A stretch of DNA of 64,000 nucleotides from an uncultured Acetatifactor sp. (GTDB lineage: Bacteria > Bacillota > Clostridia > Lachnospirales > Lachnospiraceae): NCBI GenBank assembly GCA_944383825.1, contig CALWRA010000014.1:1-64000 (forward strand). Reading direction: 5' to 3'. Below, in pieces: positions 23,672 to 33,142 of the stretch. A program made the translations under genes and the position numbers. The stretch's first letter is position 1, and every line of letters starts with the position of its first letter. Under the pieces are notes generated by a model that was not told the origin of the DNA, ran no database searches, and saw only the letters and a program-made list of their open reading frames with translations.

Positions 23672-25216
23672 ATGCAGGGCAAATATAAGAAATTTGCAGT
23701 TTTCTTTATTTTAATAGCTTTGGCGGGAATACTTTGCGCTACGCGCCTGTGGAGAGTGACGACCATTCCTTCCGGGCTGCATATCGATGAAGCAGGTATG
23801 GCATACAGTGCATGGTGTCTTGCCCAGTACGGCATAGATCGGGATTTGACGCCCTGGCCTGTATATCTGGTTAATTTCGGAGGCGGACAGAGCGCCATGT
23901 ATGCTTATCTGTGCGCCGCATTGTTCCGGATCTTTGGGTATCATTTGATTTTGGTGCGTGTGCCGGCAATCCTTTTTTCACTGATTACATTCATTTTCGG
24001 CATGAAGCTGGTCCGCAGAATTTATCCCCAAAGTATTTGGCGTCCCCTGCTTTGCGGATTTCTGATTACGGTGTGCCCTTATTTTATTTTGGCGGGACGT
24101 TTTGGTCTGGACTGCAACCTGATGCTGGGAGCCTCTATGGTCTTTCTTTACTTTTTTGTAAGCGCCGTCTCGTCTGGAAATCTGAAATATTATGGGGCGG
24201 CGGGTATTTTTGGAGGTTTGCTGCTGTATACTTATGCTCTGAGCTATATGATTCTCCCCCTGTTTCTTTTGCTCTGCCTGGCATACACTGTCCGGTGCGG
24301 ACAGTTTTCTTTGAAAGGCTGGGCGGTTATGGCCGTTCCCATGGCAGTATTTGCCTTTCCCTTGATTCTGGTGCAGATTGTAAATCTGTTTGAGCTGCCT
24401 GAAATTCAGCTTGGCATTTTTACCATTACAAGAATGGAAACTTACCGTGTTTCCGAGATCACCTGGCTGACCTGGGATAATTTTCTGCAGGCGTTGAGAA
24501 GCGTTTTTTTGGGGGACTCTTTTGCATATAATTCCATTCCGGGCGTTCCCAATCTATACGGAGTGACGATTCCGTTGTTTTTCACAGGATTTTGCAGTGC
24601 GGCGCTGGGGCTGGCACGCGAGCTGAAGAGCAGAAAATCTAATTTGCTGTCTTTTGCGCTGCTATGGTTTTTGGCGGTTTTTATATTTGAGTGCCACATT
24701 GATTCCAATGTGAACAAAATAAACGCCGTGTTCGGCGTTACGGTGATTCTGGCAGTTCACGGGCTGGCTGTGCTGTGCGGCATAGGCGGGAAGCTTGCAA
24801 AGGCGCTTCCGGCAGTCATCTGCTGCCTTTACGCAATTTGTTTTCTGCAATTTGGAGTATACTATCTGGGAGGACAATACACCCGGGACTATTATCCGCT
24901 CCCCTACTTTGACATAACGGTAACGGAGGCTGTTTCATTTCTGGAGGAGAATCCTCAGTACAAGCAGAAAGGAACTTATCTGGCTGAGAGCAGGGAATAC
25001 CTTGCGCTGAGTGTACTGTGCTCCCCGCAGGAATTTGCGGCAGGTGAGGAGGGAAGCGTTTTTTCCTATTACCGCTGCGGCTCTCTTGGAGAGGTGGAGG
25101 AAGGATATAATTACATTGTTAGGGATATTTACGCGGAATATGCACAGAAACTACGTCAAATGGGATTTGAAGAGGAAAAATATACAGGGTACTCGCTGTT
25201 TTACAGAAAAGAATGA
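23672..25216 (+). CDS. GT39/ArnT-like membrane glycosyltransferase
   Basis: A 514-residue polytopic protein close in layout to GT39/GT83 enzymes. There is one helix, then the outer loop LHIDEAGMAYSAWCLAQYGI carrying the Asp-Glu pair used as catalytic base, then helices with RVPAILFSLITFIFG and FILAGRFGLDCNLML, as in ArnT-like proteins. About 11-12 helices are followed by a soluble outer tail of about 90 residues (YYPLPYFDITVTEAVSFLEEN). It should transfer a sugar from a polyprenyl carrier to a surface acceptor. It is first in an operon with its own promoter; the next gene follows by 27 bp. Confidence 0.72.
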   Translation: MQGKYKKFAVFFILIALAGILCATRLWRVTTIPSGLHIDEAGMAYSAWCLAQYGIDRDLTPWPVYLVNFGGGQSAMYAYLCAALFRIFGYHLILVRVPAILFSLITFIFGMKLVRRIYPQSIWRPLLCGFLITVCPYFILAGRFGLDCNLMLGASMVFLYFFVSAVSSGNLKYYGAAGIFGGLLLYTYALSYMILPLFLLLCLAYTVRCGQFSLKGWAVMAVPMAVFAFPLILVQIVNLFELPEIQLGIFTITRMETYRVSEITWLTWDNFLQALRSVFLGDSFAYNSIPGVPNLYGVTIPLFFTGFCSAALGLARELKSRKSNLLSFALLWFLAVFIFECHIDSNVNKINAVFGVTVILAVHGLAVLCGIGGKLAKALPAVICCLYAICFLQFGVYYLGGQYTRDYYPLPYFDITVTEAVSFLEENPQYKQKGTYLAESREYLALSVLCSPQEFAAGEEGSVFSYYRCGSLGEVEEGYNYIVRDIYAEYAQKLRQMGFEEEKYTGYSLFYRKE

Positions 25217-25243
25217 TTCCCATTGCACTGAAAGGAACTGGTT

Positions 25244-26740
25244 ATGACGAATCATATTATGATAAATCATATGAGAATACAGCGCTTGCTGTGGCGCTTC
25301 CTCCCGGCGGCAGCGCTGCTTATATGGGGAGCGCTCTGTATCACCAACAATCTTTGGTATGACGAGGCGTACTCGGCTTCCATGGTGTCGCTCTCCTGGC
25401 CGCGGCTAATTTACATCACGGCGGTGGACGACCATTCTCCCTTTTACTATGTGCTTTTGAAGCTTTTTTATCATTTGTTCGGCGGGGGAACGAACTTTTT
25501 TGGGCTGAAGCTCATGTCTCTTCTGTTTATGATGGGATATATTTTTCTGGGAAAATACTATGTAAAAAAGCTTTTCAGCGAAGAAATATCCGTTTGGTTT
25601 ATGCTTTTTTCCCTTCTTATGCCCATTATGTCCGTGCAGGCGGGAAATGTACGCATGTACGCTGTGGCTCTGTTCTTTCTCACACTTACGGGGCTTACGG
25701 CTTATGATCTGTTTCTGGCACAGGCCGGAGACAAATCCTGTCGAAAAAAATGGATGCTTTTCTGCGCGGCCAGCATATGTACGGTGTACTGCCATACCTT
25801 TGCGCTGATTCAGACATTCTTATTTTATCTGCTGTTTTTGGGGGGGCTTCTCGTCAGTCGCCAAAAAGAAAAGATAAAATCTTTTTTCCTGTGTGGAATT
25901 GTGGTGTCCGTAGTGTTTTCTCCCTGGCTTTTGGTGACTCTGCGCCAGATGATACTCAGAATGCGTTATGATACAGGATCCATGACGGACCGGCCCACTA
26001 TTTATACATTCATGGATTACTGTAAGGAATGGTTTTCCGCTCAGGAAACGCCCATTGGGCCGGTGGTCTTTCTGGGAATGGCATTGGCTCTTGTGCTGGG
26101 ATATTATGCGGTGGACTGGATGCGGAGTCGGCATAATTATGCGCCTGCGGTGGGAATGTTGGCGTTGGGGCTTACTGTGCTTTGCGGCGCGCTGATTTCT
26201 GTGTTTATCAATAACTGCTTTATGGGAAGATATGCCTTTCCGGGATTCGGATTTCTGATGCTTTTTTATGCTGTGGGGATGAGCCGGGCCTGTTCTCAGG
26301 ATGGAAGGTCTCCTGTGAGGGCCGTGTGCATACTGGCGTCCGCATGCTTGTGCTTTGGGCTGCAGTACCGCAGTGAGCTTTCGTTGGAGTATGATAAAGG
26401 GCTGGGGATCTATGAGGATTTTGTGGCAGAAAAGGTCACGGATCAGGATGCCTTTATTGGTCCGTATACCCATACTATCTTTTTGAATGTGTATCATCCT
26501 GAGTTGCAATATTACCTTTACGGTTATAAGCTGTACAGTCTGCCTTTTGTGAACACGGAGGCATTGACGGACTTCAGCCAGCTTGACAGTGTGCGGGGAA
26601 ATCTCTGGTATATCTGTTTTCAGGGAGAAAAGCCGGAAAATATGGCCGGGATGTATGATTACGAAGAAGCGCTGAGCTTTCATTATATGTATTACGACTT
26701 TGTGATTTACCGCCTGATCCCCAAGGCAGGGGCTGCCTGA
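25244..26740 (+). CDS. GT39-like membrane glycosyltransferase
   Basis: A 498-residue polytopic protein. The first outer loop reads NNLWYDEAYSASMVSLSWPRL and ends in VDDHSPFYYVLLKLFY, the WYDE and HPP/HSP-type motifs of PMT-like GT-C enzymes. Residues 90-380 contain about nine helices with basic cytoplasmic loops (KKWML, RQKEKIK). The C-terminus is a short outer domain (EKVTDQDAFIGPYTHTIF). It should use a polyprenyl-phosphate sugar on the outer membrane face; donor and acceptor are unknown. AAAGGAAC precedes the ATG, and the next gene follows by 20 bp in the same operon. Confidence 0.72.
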   Translation: MTNHIMINHMRIQRLLWRFLPAAALLIWGALCITNNLWYDEAYSASMVSLSWPRLIYITAVDDHSPFYYVLLKLFYHLFGGGTNFFGLKLMSLLFMMGYIFLGKYYVKKLFSEEISVWFMLFSLLMPIMSVQAGNVRMYAVALFFLTLTGLTAYDLFLAQAGDKSCRKKWMLFCAASICTVYCHTFALIQTFLFYLLFLGGLLVSRQKEKIKSFFLCGIVVSVVFSPWLLVTLRQMILRMRYDTGSMTDRPTIYTFMDYCKEWFSAQETPIGPVVFLGMALALVLGYYAVDWMRSRHNYAPAVGMLALGLTVLCGALISVFINNCFMGRYAFPGFGFLMLFYAVGMSRACSQDGRSPVRAVCILASACLCFGLQYRSELSLEYDKGLGIYEDFVAEKVTDQDAFIGPYTHTIFLNVYHPELQYYLYGYKLYSLPFVNTEALTDFSQLDSVRGNLWYICFQGEKPENMAGMYDYEEALSFHYMYYDFVIYRLIPKAGAA

Positions 26741-26760
26741 CGGCAGAAGGGAGGATTTGC

Positions 26761-28443
26761 ATGAAAAAGTGGATGATATATCTGCGGGAATTTTATCAAA
26801 ACAGGATATACCTGCTGCTGCTTGGACTGTCGGCTTTGTTTTCTTATGGATTTTTGGTGACTCATTCCGCCATTGGCATTGACGATACTCCCTATGCCTA
26901 TTATTTTGAAGAAGGGCTTGCGGCCATAGTGGGCAGATGGGTTCTTTTTCTTCTGAATAAGCTGGTGCACATCGCGGATTATGCGCCTTTTCTTACAGAC
27001 TTGGGTGGAGTGCTGATTCTTATGGCCGGAGTGACAGTCTGGTGTGCTCTTTTTTACAGTGTTTTTGGAGAAACAGTGCCGAAGCCGGGCTATATTATGT
27101 TTTCCTGTCTGTTTCTCTCGTCCCCTATTTTGAGTGAAGTGTTCACGTATTTTCTCCACAACGGAGTGGCTCTTGGATATTTATTCTGCGGCATCAGTCT
27201 GTGCTTTTTCAGAGAAGGATGCAGCCGGGGCAGGCGCTTTCTTCCCTTTGCAGGCTCCTGCATTTTTCTGTGGCTGGCTCTGGGCTGTTATGAATCCTTT
27301 ATGACAGTCTGGCTTTTGGGGGGATGCCTGCTTTTTTTGTCAGAGCGTCTTGCAGGAATCCGAAAAAAGATGTTTCCTGTGTTGGGAAAGGGAGTGGCTG
27401 TGGCCGCGGCTGCTATTTTGCTCAGAAGCCTTATGATCCGGACAGTGACAGGAATATTCGGACTGGAATATTTACAGGAGGAAGCGGTGCGGCGCTCAGT
27501 AGCTGAAATGGCTTCCTGGATGCTTCAGCCGGGGGCGTTCAGCGAGTTTATTATGGTGTTAAAGCGGATTTTCGTAATGTATGGCGTATTTGCTTATGCC
27601 TATTATCCCATAAAAATTTTTCTGTTGGCAGCCGCTGTGATCTGGATCTTTTCCATATATAAGAGCATTCGCAAAAGGGATATTTGGATTTTTCTGTTGT
27701 GTGCCGGAGGCTTTTTCTCATCCTTTCTTTTGGCTTTTGTGGAGGGAAAGGCGACTTTGTACCGGTCCGCCCAGTTTCTGCCTGTTATCTGCGGGTATGG
27801 GGCGCTGGTGCTTGTGTACGCGGCCAGGAGCTTCTTCGGAAAGGATACGGGAGGACTTCAAAAGCTGCCGGAACGCTTTGGAAGGCTCCCAAAAAGGCTG
27901 ATTCCGGCCGCAAGGGCTGTGCTTATGGCATTATTGTGCGTAATTCTCTGGAATCAGTGCGCAGACATGAATAAGTGGTTTTATGTGGACTATATGAAGT
28001 ATGAGGATGCCAAAAACACCATAAATCAAGTTGCATATGTGCTGGAAAAAGACTTTGACATTTCCAAGCCCGTGGTGTTTACAGGCACTTATGAAATTCC
28101 AAGGAGCATTATTCAGGACGCCTATGTGGAGTACAATTCGGAAATTTATTATAAAATGCTTCATGTCACTTCCCTGCTGGACAGCAGACTTCTGGAAAAA
28201 TTTTATCGGGATTACGGAGTGTGGGTGGCTCAGACGCCTTCTCTTTCTGTCATTGACTGGGGAAGGTATGCCTTCGGCACAGATGAAGAGCTGGTGAGGT
28301 TTGCAGCTATGCACGGTCACGATCTGGCTCCTTTGCTGGAAACTGATTATGCCGCTGCGGAAGAATATTCGTTGAATCTGCCGGAATTTCCCGCGGAGGG
28401 TTCTGTGGTGGACGTGGGAGATTATATCATTGTGCATTTTTAG
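26761..28443 (+). CDS. GtrII-family membrane glucosyltransferase-like protein
   Basis: A 560-residue polytopic protein. The N-terminal part (TSHSAIGIDDT-like GIDDTPYAYYFEEGL, then AAIVGRWVLFLLNKL) and the ALGCYESFMTVWLLGGCLL segment match the GtrII family, first known as serotype-converting glucosyltransferases that use undecaprenyl-phosphate glucose from GtrB. The Asp-Asp in the first outer loop fits a GT-C active site. About 11 helices are followed by a C-terminal outer domain of about 150 residues (FDISKPVVFTGTYEIPRSI). A second GtrII-like gene is at 48307. AGGGAGG gives the ribosome site. Confidence 0.72.
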   Translation: MKKWMIYLREFYQNRIYLLLLGLSALFSYGFLVTHSAIGIDDTPYAYYFEEGLAAIVGRWVLFLLNKLVHIADYAPFLTDLGGVLILMAGVTVWCALFYSVFGETVPKPGYIMFSCLFLSSPILSEVFTYFLHNGVALGYLFCGISLCFFREGCSRGRRFLPFAGSCIFLWLALGCYESFMTVWLLGGCLLFLSERLAGIRKKMFPVLGKGVAVAAAAILLRSLMIRTVTGIFGLEYLQEEAVRRSVAEMASWMLQPGAFSEFIMVLKRIFVMYGVFAYAYYPIKIFLLAAAVIWIFSIYKSIRKRDIWIFLLCAGGFFSSFLLAFVEGKATLYRSAQFLPVICGYGALVLVYAARSFFGKDTGGLQKLPERFGRLPKRLIPAARAVLMALLCVILWNQCADMNKWFYVDYMKYEDAKNTINQVAYVLEKDFDISKPVVFTGTYEIPRSIIQDAYVEYNSEIYYKMLHVTSLLDSRLLEKFYRDYGVWVAQTPSLSVIDWGRYAFGTDEELVRFAAMHGHDLAPLLETDYAAAEEYSLNLPEFPAEGSVVDVGDYIIVHF

Positions 28444-28456
28444 AGGGGAACAGGGG

Positions 28457-30184
28457 ATGAGCAGATGTTTGAGGCGCGCGGTCTGCGCTTTGCTGGTTCT
28501 GGCAGTGGTGCTGGCGGTCTGGCTGAAAAGCGGAATTTATTTTGAAACAAATGATGACAGGTATATTACGGAAATATTATCAGGGGCCATGCTGGGAACT
28601 GCAGATCCCCATGCGGTTCACATTCATTACTGGCTTTCCCTGCCTCTGTCTTTGCTTTACCGCATAACAGTGCAGGTTCCATGGTATGGAGGAACATTGA
28701 TCTTGTTTCTGGCGTTTGCATACTTCGTCTTTCTGGACTGTGTTCTGGGAGAATGCGGAAGCATAAAGCAAGTGCCGTTTTTCATTGCGGCCGTTCTGGC
28801 TTTTTTGCTTCTGCATTTTTATCTGCTGGGAGCTTTACAGTTTACATCTGTAGCGGCAATGCTTGCGCTGTCAGGATGGATTTATTTTTTGTCTGACAGG
28901 AGCAGGTTAAGAAGATTCGCTGTTTTCGGGGTGACGTCCATGTTGGCGTGTCTCGTCAGAACGGATGCAATGCTCCTGGTGCAGCCTCTGGGCCTGTCTG
29001 TTTATGCAGGGCTTGTTTTGAGAAAAAAAGGGGAGGATTTTAGAGCCAAGGGGAAAGAGATTATCATACCAATGCTTTTCATTGGAGCTGTTCTGGCAGC
29101 AGCCTCTTTGGGAAACATAATAGGATATTGGGGAGAAGAATGGTCTGAATTTCGCAAATATGATCAGGCCAGAGCAAGAATATTTGATTATTGGGGAGAG
29201 CCGGAATACGGGGAGATAAAAGACATTCTGGACAAATATGGGGTGACGGAGACAGAATATGAGGCGTGGAGTAATTATGACGCCATGGACTGGGAGGTAT
29301 CTGCCGACTGTGCCCAGGAGATAGAAGATTTTGCAAAGTCGGGCAGGGAGGAAATAACGCTGTCTCAGCTTTGGGCTTCCTTCCGGCAGCAGATGTGGGG
29401 AAATGATAAGTGGGGAATCAATCGAATTTCCACCATCCTCTGCTTCGTGGTCTTAGTTCTTTTTGTGCTGACAAAACGGTATGCTTTGCTTCTGCCTTTA
29501 GGGCTGCTTCAGCTGGCAAAGCTGTTGATCTGGGGTTACCTGCTGTATATGGGCAGAGCGCCGCTTCGGGTGACGATTCCTCTGTTTGCGTGTGAGACGG
29601 CGCTGCTCTGGATGCTGATGCGCAAGGGCTTATCCTCTGAAGACTCCGGAAAAAGTCCCAGGGAAGAAAAACGAGAGCGGTATGAAAGACGGTACAAGGG
29701 TCTGGCGTTGCTCATTCTCTGCGCGTTTTGCTGTGGAGCCTTTTTTTCCGGAAGGCAACAGTATCGATATGTTGCGCAGCAGAACAGGGGGCAGGAGGTC
29801 TTTATGGAGGGACTGAGGCAGATAGAGGATTACTGCCTGAAACAGCCGGACAACAGATACCTTTTGGAAGCTGTTTCTATGAGCTATTATAAGGGAAGCG
29901 CATTGGAGACGGAAATCTATGGCGAGAGAAACAGTATGGTAATGGGAACCTGGTATTCCAACAGCCCTGTGATGCGGCGTGCTTTGAAAAACTATCTGGG
30001 ACAGAGAGGGCGGGGAGTACACCTCATTGTTTACGATGACGGAAGAGGAGAAGAGCATCCGGCGGTGGCTTACCTGGAAGAGAAGACAGCATCCTCTCCC
30101 GTTATTGCAGATCATCTTACGGTGTCCCATGGGGGATCCTATCTGGTATATTATTTCAGTGGGGATTTTAGGCTTACGGAGTGA
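28457..30184 (+). CDS. Polytopic membrane protein, GT-C-like
   Basis: A 575-residue integral membrane protein. One N-terminal helix (ALLVLAVVLAVWL) is followed by an outer loop, YFETNDDRYITEILSG, with adjacent aspartates in the GT-C catalytic position, then HIHYWLSLPLSLLY. There are roughly ten helices, a large outer loop at about 205-305 containing GEPEYGEIKDILDKYG, and a C-terminal outer domain after about 440. I cannot name the family. ATG 28457 has GGGGAACAGGGG upstream; the frame reaches back to 28430, but that would overlap the previous gene without a ribosome site. It belongs to the operon begun at 23672. Confidence 0.58.
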   Translation: MSRCLRRAVCALLVLAVVLAVWLKSGIYFETNDDRYITEILSGAMLGTADPHAVHIHYWLSLPLSLLYRITVQVPWYGGTLILFLAFAYFVFLDCVLGECGSIKQVPFFIAAVLAFLLLHFYLLGALQFTSVAAMLALSGWIYFLSDRSRLRRFAVFGVTSMLACLVRTDAMLLVQPLGLSVYAGLVLRKKGEDFRAKGKEIIIPMLFIGAVLAAASLGNIIGYWGEEWSEFRKYDQARARIFDYWGEPEYGEIKDILDKYGVTETEYEAWSNYDAMDWEVSADCAQEIEDFAKSGREEITLSQLWASFRQQMWGNDKWGINRISTILCFVVLVLFVLTKRYALLLPLGLLQLAKLLIWGYLLYMGRAPLRVTIPLFACETALLWMLMRKGLSSEDSGKSPREEKRERYERRYKGLALLILCAFCCGAFFSGRQQYRYVAQQNRGQEVFMEGLRQIEDYCLKQPDNRYLLEAVSMSYYKGSALETEIYGERNSMVMGTWYSNSPVMRRALKNYLGQRGRGVHLIVYDDGRGEEHPAVAYLEEKTASSPVIADHLTVSHGGSYLVYYFSGDFRLTE

Positions 30185-30214
30185 TGAAATAAATTCTGTG
30201 ATGGAAATTTTATT

Positions 30215-31945
30215 ATGAAGTGTAAAAAAATTATTGATAAATTGAATTCTATTATATGTACAGCGGACGGATGGCCTCTTTGGACCATTGGAATTTTGCT
30301 TTCAGCCGTGGCTTTTTTCCCTTTTTTTGTGCTGGGGGAGGGAAGCGTTTTTGAGATTCATGACCAACTGGATGAAAGCATGATGAATTATGTGCTGACG
30401 GCAAAGCATTTGGGAGAGGGAGCTTCCATCTTTCCTGAGATGCTTGGGGGAGTCAATGCCAGCGGAATGCTTCCCGCAGCGGTTCTGTTTGTGCCCCTGT
30501 ATCGCTTACTCCCCGTATTTGCCGCATTTATCCTACAATATGGGATTTGCTTTTTAAGCGCTTTTTTCGGGATGTATCTTTGTGTCAGAGAAATCACAAA
30601 AAGCAGTATTCTGGCGTTGGCCATGGGAGGCTGCTTTTGCATGCTCCCCACCTATCCCATTTATGGTCTGACCATGATGGGAATCCCCCTTGTGCTGTAC
30701 GCTTTCTTATGTCTGCTGAAAGAAAAGCGGAAAAAAACCGCATATGTGCTGATCGCGTTCTTCGGGATGACAAGCCATTTGGTGTGTACTGGATACGCAG
30801 TGCTTTTTTTCTGGGCAGCGTTTCTATTGTCATCCATGATCAAAAGAAAAGTGAAACTTTCTCTGATTATAGGATTTATAGAGCTTATGGGAATCTATGT
30901 GATTGTGAATCACAGTCTTTTCTGGGAGCTTCTTGCGGGAAACGGAGATTATGCCAGCCATAGGGAGGAAATGGTGCAGTATGCTCAGCCTTTTTTCTCA
31001 ACGGTATGGGATGTTTTTGTAAACAGCGCCCAGCATGCCCCTTCTCTGCACAGATATTTGATTCTTCCCATTCTGATTCTTGTTTTGGCCGGCGCTTTTT
31101 TAAAAAAGGATCATACGCTTAAAAGGCTGTACCGGGCATCGGCGGCAGGTTTTGTGCTACTGGCGGGAATTGCCCTGTTCTATGGAATCTGCAAATCTTC
31201 CTTGGTTACAGAGTTAAAAAACGGCACAACAGGCTTTCTGCGTTATTTTCAGGCCGAAAGATTCTACTGGCTATACCCTGCCGCCTGGTATCTGGAGTTT
31301 TCGCTTGCCTTCTGCGTGTGGTGGAAAAAAGGGAAGGCGTGGCTTGTAAAGGCCGGAGTTTTGTGCTTGCTTTTGCTTCCGACCATCAATCTGATCAAGG
31401 TTCATTCTTACTTTTACACAAATATAAACCAGATCAACAATGGCTCGCAGATTACCGGCTATGTCACATGGGAGAGCTATTATGCCGAAGATCTGATGCA
31501 GGAGCTGGAGGACGCCATCGGAAGGAATATGGAGGAATATCGGGTGGCTCACCTGGGGATTAGCCCTGCTCCTGCACTGATGCACGGTTTCCGTACTGCA
31601 GATGGCTATTCCAACAATTATCCTCTGGAGTATAAGCACAGATTCCGGCAGGTGATCCAAAGGGAGCTTGCCAAAAACGAAGAGACGCGGCTTTACTTTG
31701 ACGAATGGGGAAGCCGCTGCTATCTGTTTAACAGCATAACGGGAACCTATTGGAGTGTTGCCAAAAATTCCGGGGTTACCTATGAGGGGCTGGAGCTTAA
31801 CATGGAGGCTTTAAAAGGGCTGGGGTGTGAATATCTCTTTTCCGGAGGAGAGATTTTGGACGCGGATCGCATGGGGCTTGCCGGTATGGGGTATTATGAA
31901 ACCGAGACCTCCTATTGGGGAATCTGGCTGTATCGGATCCAGTAG
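30215..31945 (+). CDS. DUF6044-like membrane protein, first copy
   Basis: A 576-residue polytopic protein. The first outer loop, EIHDQLDESMMNYVL, has conserved Asp residues, followed by a small domain (GEGASIFPEMLGGVNASGM), about ten helices, and a C-terminal outer domain with ADGYSNNYPLEYKHRFRQVI and DEWGSRCYLF. The gene at 53396 is a clear paralogue across the whole length (TYHDQLDGELIAYIL; LDGYSNNYSLEYKHAFRKAI; DNWGNRCYLF). I recall this pattern as DUF6044, whose function is not known; GT-C-like transfer is a reasonable guess. The start has only a weak ribosome site (GTGATGG). Confidence 0.62.
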   Translation: MKCKKIIDKLNSIICTADGWPLWTIGILLSAVAFFPFFVLGEGSVFEIHDQLDESMMNYVLTAKHLGEGASIFPEMLGGVNASGMLPAAVLFVPLYRLLPVFAAFILQYGICFLSAFFGMYLCVREITKSSILALAMGGCFCMLPTYPIYGLTMMGIPLVLYAFLCLLKEKRKKTAYVLIAFFGMTSHLVCTGYAVLFFWAAFLLSSMIKRKVKLSLIIGFIELMGIYVIVNHSLFWELLAGNGDYASHREEMVQYAQPFFSTVWDVFVNSAQHAPSLHRYLILPILILVLAGAFLKKDHTLKRLYRASAAGFVLLAGIALFYGICKSSLVTELKNGTTGFLRYFQAERFYWLYPAAWYLEFSLAFCVWWKKGKAWLVKAGVLCLLLLPTINLIKVHSYFYTNINQINNGSQITGYVTWESYYAEDLMQELEDAIGRNMEEYRVAHLGISPAPALMHGFRTADGYSNNYPLEYKHRFRQVIQRELAKNEETRLYFDEWGSRCYLFNSITGTYWSVAKNSGVTYEGLELNMEALKGLGCEYLFSGGEILDADRMGLAGMGYYETETSYWGIWLYRIQ

Positions 31946-31976
31946 GAATTCCTGAATGCAGCAGTCCACATATACG

Positions 31977-32005
31977 TTTACTGTCTGTCCAAGTTGTGCT
32001 AAAAT
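31977..32005 (+). promoter_or_regulatory. Internal promoter before the GT52-like gene
   Basis: TTTACT (31977-31982), a 17-bp spacer and TAAAAT (32000-32005) lie in an 85-bp gap, one of the few real gaps in this stretch. It would start a separate transcript for the GT52-like gene, the flippase and the genes beyond. Confidence 0.5.
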
Positions 32006-32030
32006 GATAAAAATGTAGGAGAATTCTTCC

Positions 32031-33101
32031 ATGAATGAGAGAATTTACGTTTGCCATACCTATTATCATGTATATGTAACTTTTTTAAAAGAGCTGAATC
32101 TTCCGGAAATGAAACGGGGACAGGCCACGCTGGTGCTGTCCAGGCTGTCAAATGATTTTGAAAATTTAAAAGCCAGGGTGGAGAGCACCGGCCTTTTCGC
32201 TCAGGTTTTGGAGTTTGACGAAAAAAGAGAGGACTTTTTCCCACAGCTTGCCAAGCTGCGTCGGGATACGGGGAGCTTTTTGGGGAATCTGAAGAACCGT
32301 ATCCGTTTTACCAGAGAATACGCAAGGCTGGAGGCGCCCTATGTGCCTGTGGATTTTCGCAAATATAAGGATATATATGTCTACTGTGATTCGGACCCCA
32401 TAGGCTATTACCTGAATCAGAATAAAATTTATTACCACGCTCTGGAGGATGGGCTGAATTGCCTGAAAAATTTTGACGCCGCCCGGTATGACAACAGGGG
32501 ACATTTCGGTCTGAAGGCATTTCTTTCCAGACGTCTGAACCTGATTTTTGTCCAGAATGGTTATGGAAAGTATTGCCTTGATATGGAGGTAAACGATATA
32601 TCAGCCATAAAATATCCTTGTCCAAGATACATTGAACAGCCCAGACAGGAGCTGGTGGATCGCCTGAAGGTGGGGGACAGAGAGCTGATTCTCCGAGCTT
32701 TTGTCAGAGATAAGGCGCGGCTGGAAAGGCAGATTAAGGAGAGCGGAAAAGTGGGGGACAAGATTCTGATCCTCACGGATCCTCTCTGCAGCCTTGAGGT
32801 GAGAGAGCGGATTTTCAGAGATATTATAAAAATGTATGAGCCGGAGGGAACTGTTTTTTTAAAACCTCATCCCAGGGATGAGCTGGATTACCGCAGGCTG
32901 TTCCCCGAATATCCTCAGTTTGATGCAACGCTGCCCATGGAAATTCTCAATTTCTTTCCGGGCCTTCGCTTTCGGAAAGCGGTGGCAGTGTTGACGGAAA
33001 TCAAGGCAATACGCTTTGCAGACCAGGTGGTAAGGCTGGGTGAGGATTTTATGGACGCCTATGAGGATCCTTTCATTCACAGGCAGAATGAACAGATATA
33101 A
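32031..33101 (+). CDS. GT52-like glycosyltransferase, candidate nonulosonate transferase
   Basis: A 356-residue soluble protein resembling the GT-B sialyltransferases of bacterial glycans (GT52 and related families). It begins YVCHTYYHVYVTFLKEL, as these enzymes do, has the Asp/Glu-Asp/Glu-Gly motif as EDG (139-141) in HALEDGLNCLKN, where the acidic residue acts as base, and the His-Pro motif at 280-281 in LKPHPRDELD, which contacts the CMP donor. No membrane helix is present. With CMP-pseudaminic acid made by nearby genes, this is the best candidate to transfer it. It has its own promoter and precedes the flippase gene by 41 bp. The donor is inferred, not shown. Confidence 0.65.
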   Translation: MNERIYVCHTYYHVYVTFLKELNLPEMKRGQATLVLSRLSNDFENLKARVESTGLFAQVLEFDEKREDFFPQLAKLRRDTGSFLGNLKNRIRFTREYARLEAPYVPVDFRKYKDIYVYCDSDPIGYYLNQNKIYYHALEDGLNCLKNFDAARYDNRGHFGLKAFLSRRLNLIFVQNGYGKYCLDMEVNDISAIKYPCPRYIEQPRQELVDRLKVGDRELILRAFVRDKARLERQIKESGKVGDKILILTDPLCSLEVRERIFRDIIKMYEPEGTVFLKPHPRDELDYRRLFPEYPQFDATLPMEILNFFPGLRFRKAVAVLTEIKAIRFADQVVRLGEDFMDAYEDPFIHRQNEQI

Positions 33102-33111
33102 GGCCGAAAGA

Positions 33112-33128
33112 CTGCAGTGATCCTGCAG
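33112..33128 (+). other. Small hairpin before the flippase gene
   Basis: CTGCAG-TGATC-CTGCAG can form a 6-bp stem directly upstream of the ribosome site (GAAGGAG) of the ABC flippase gene. Function unknown; CTGCAG is itself palindromic, so chance is possible. Confidence 0.3.
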
Positions 33129-33142
33129 ACGAAGGAGACAAT

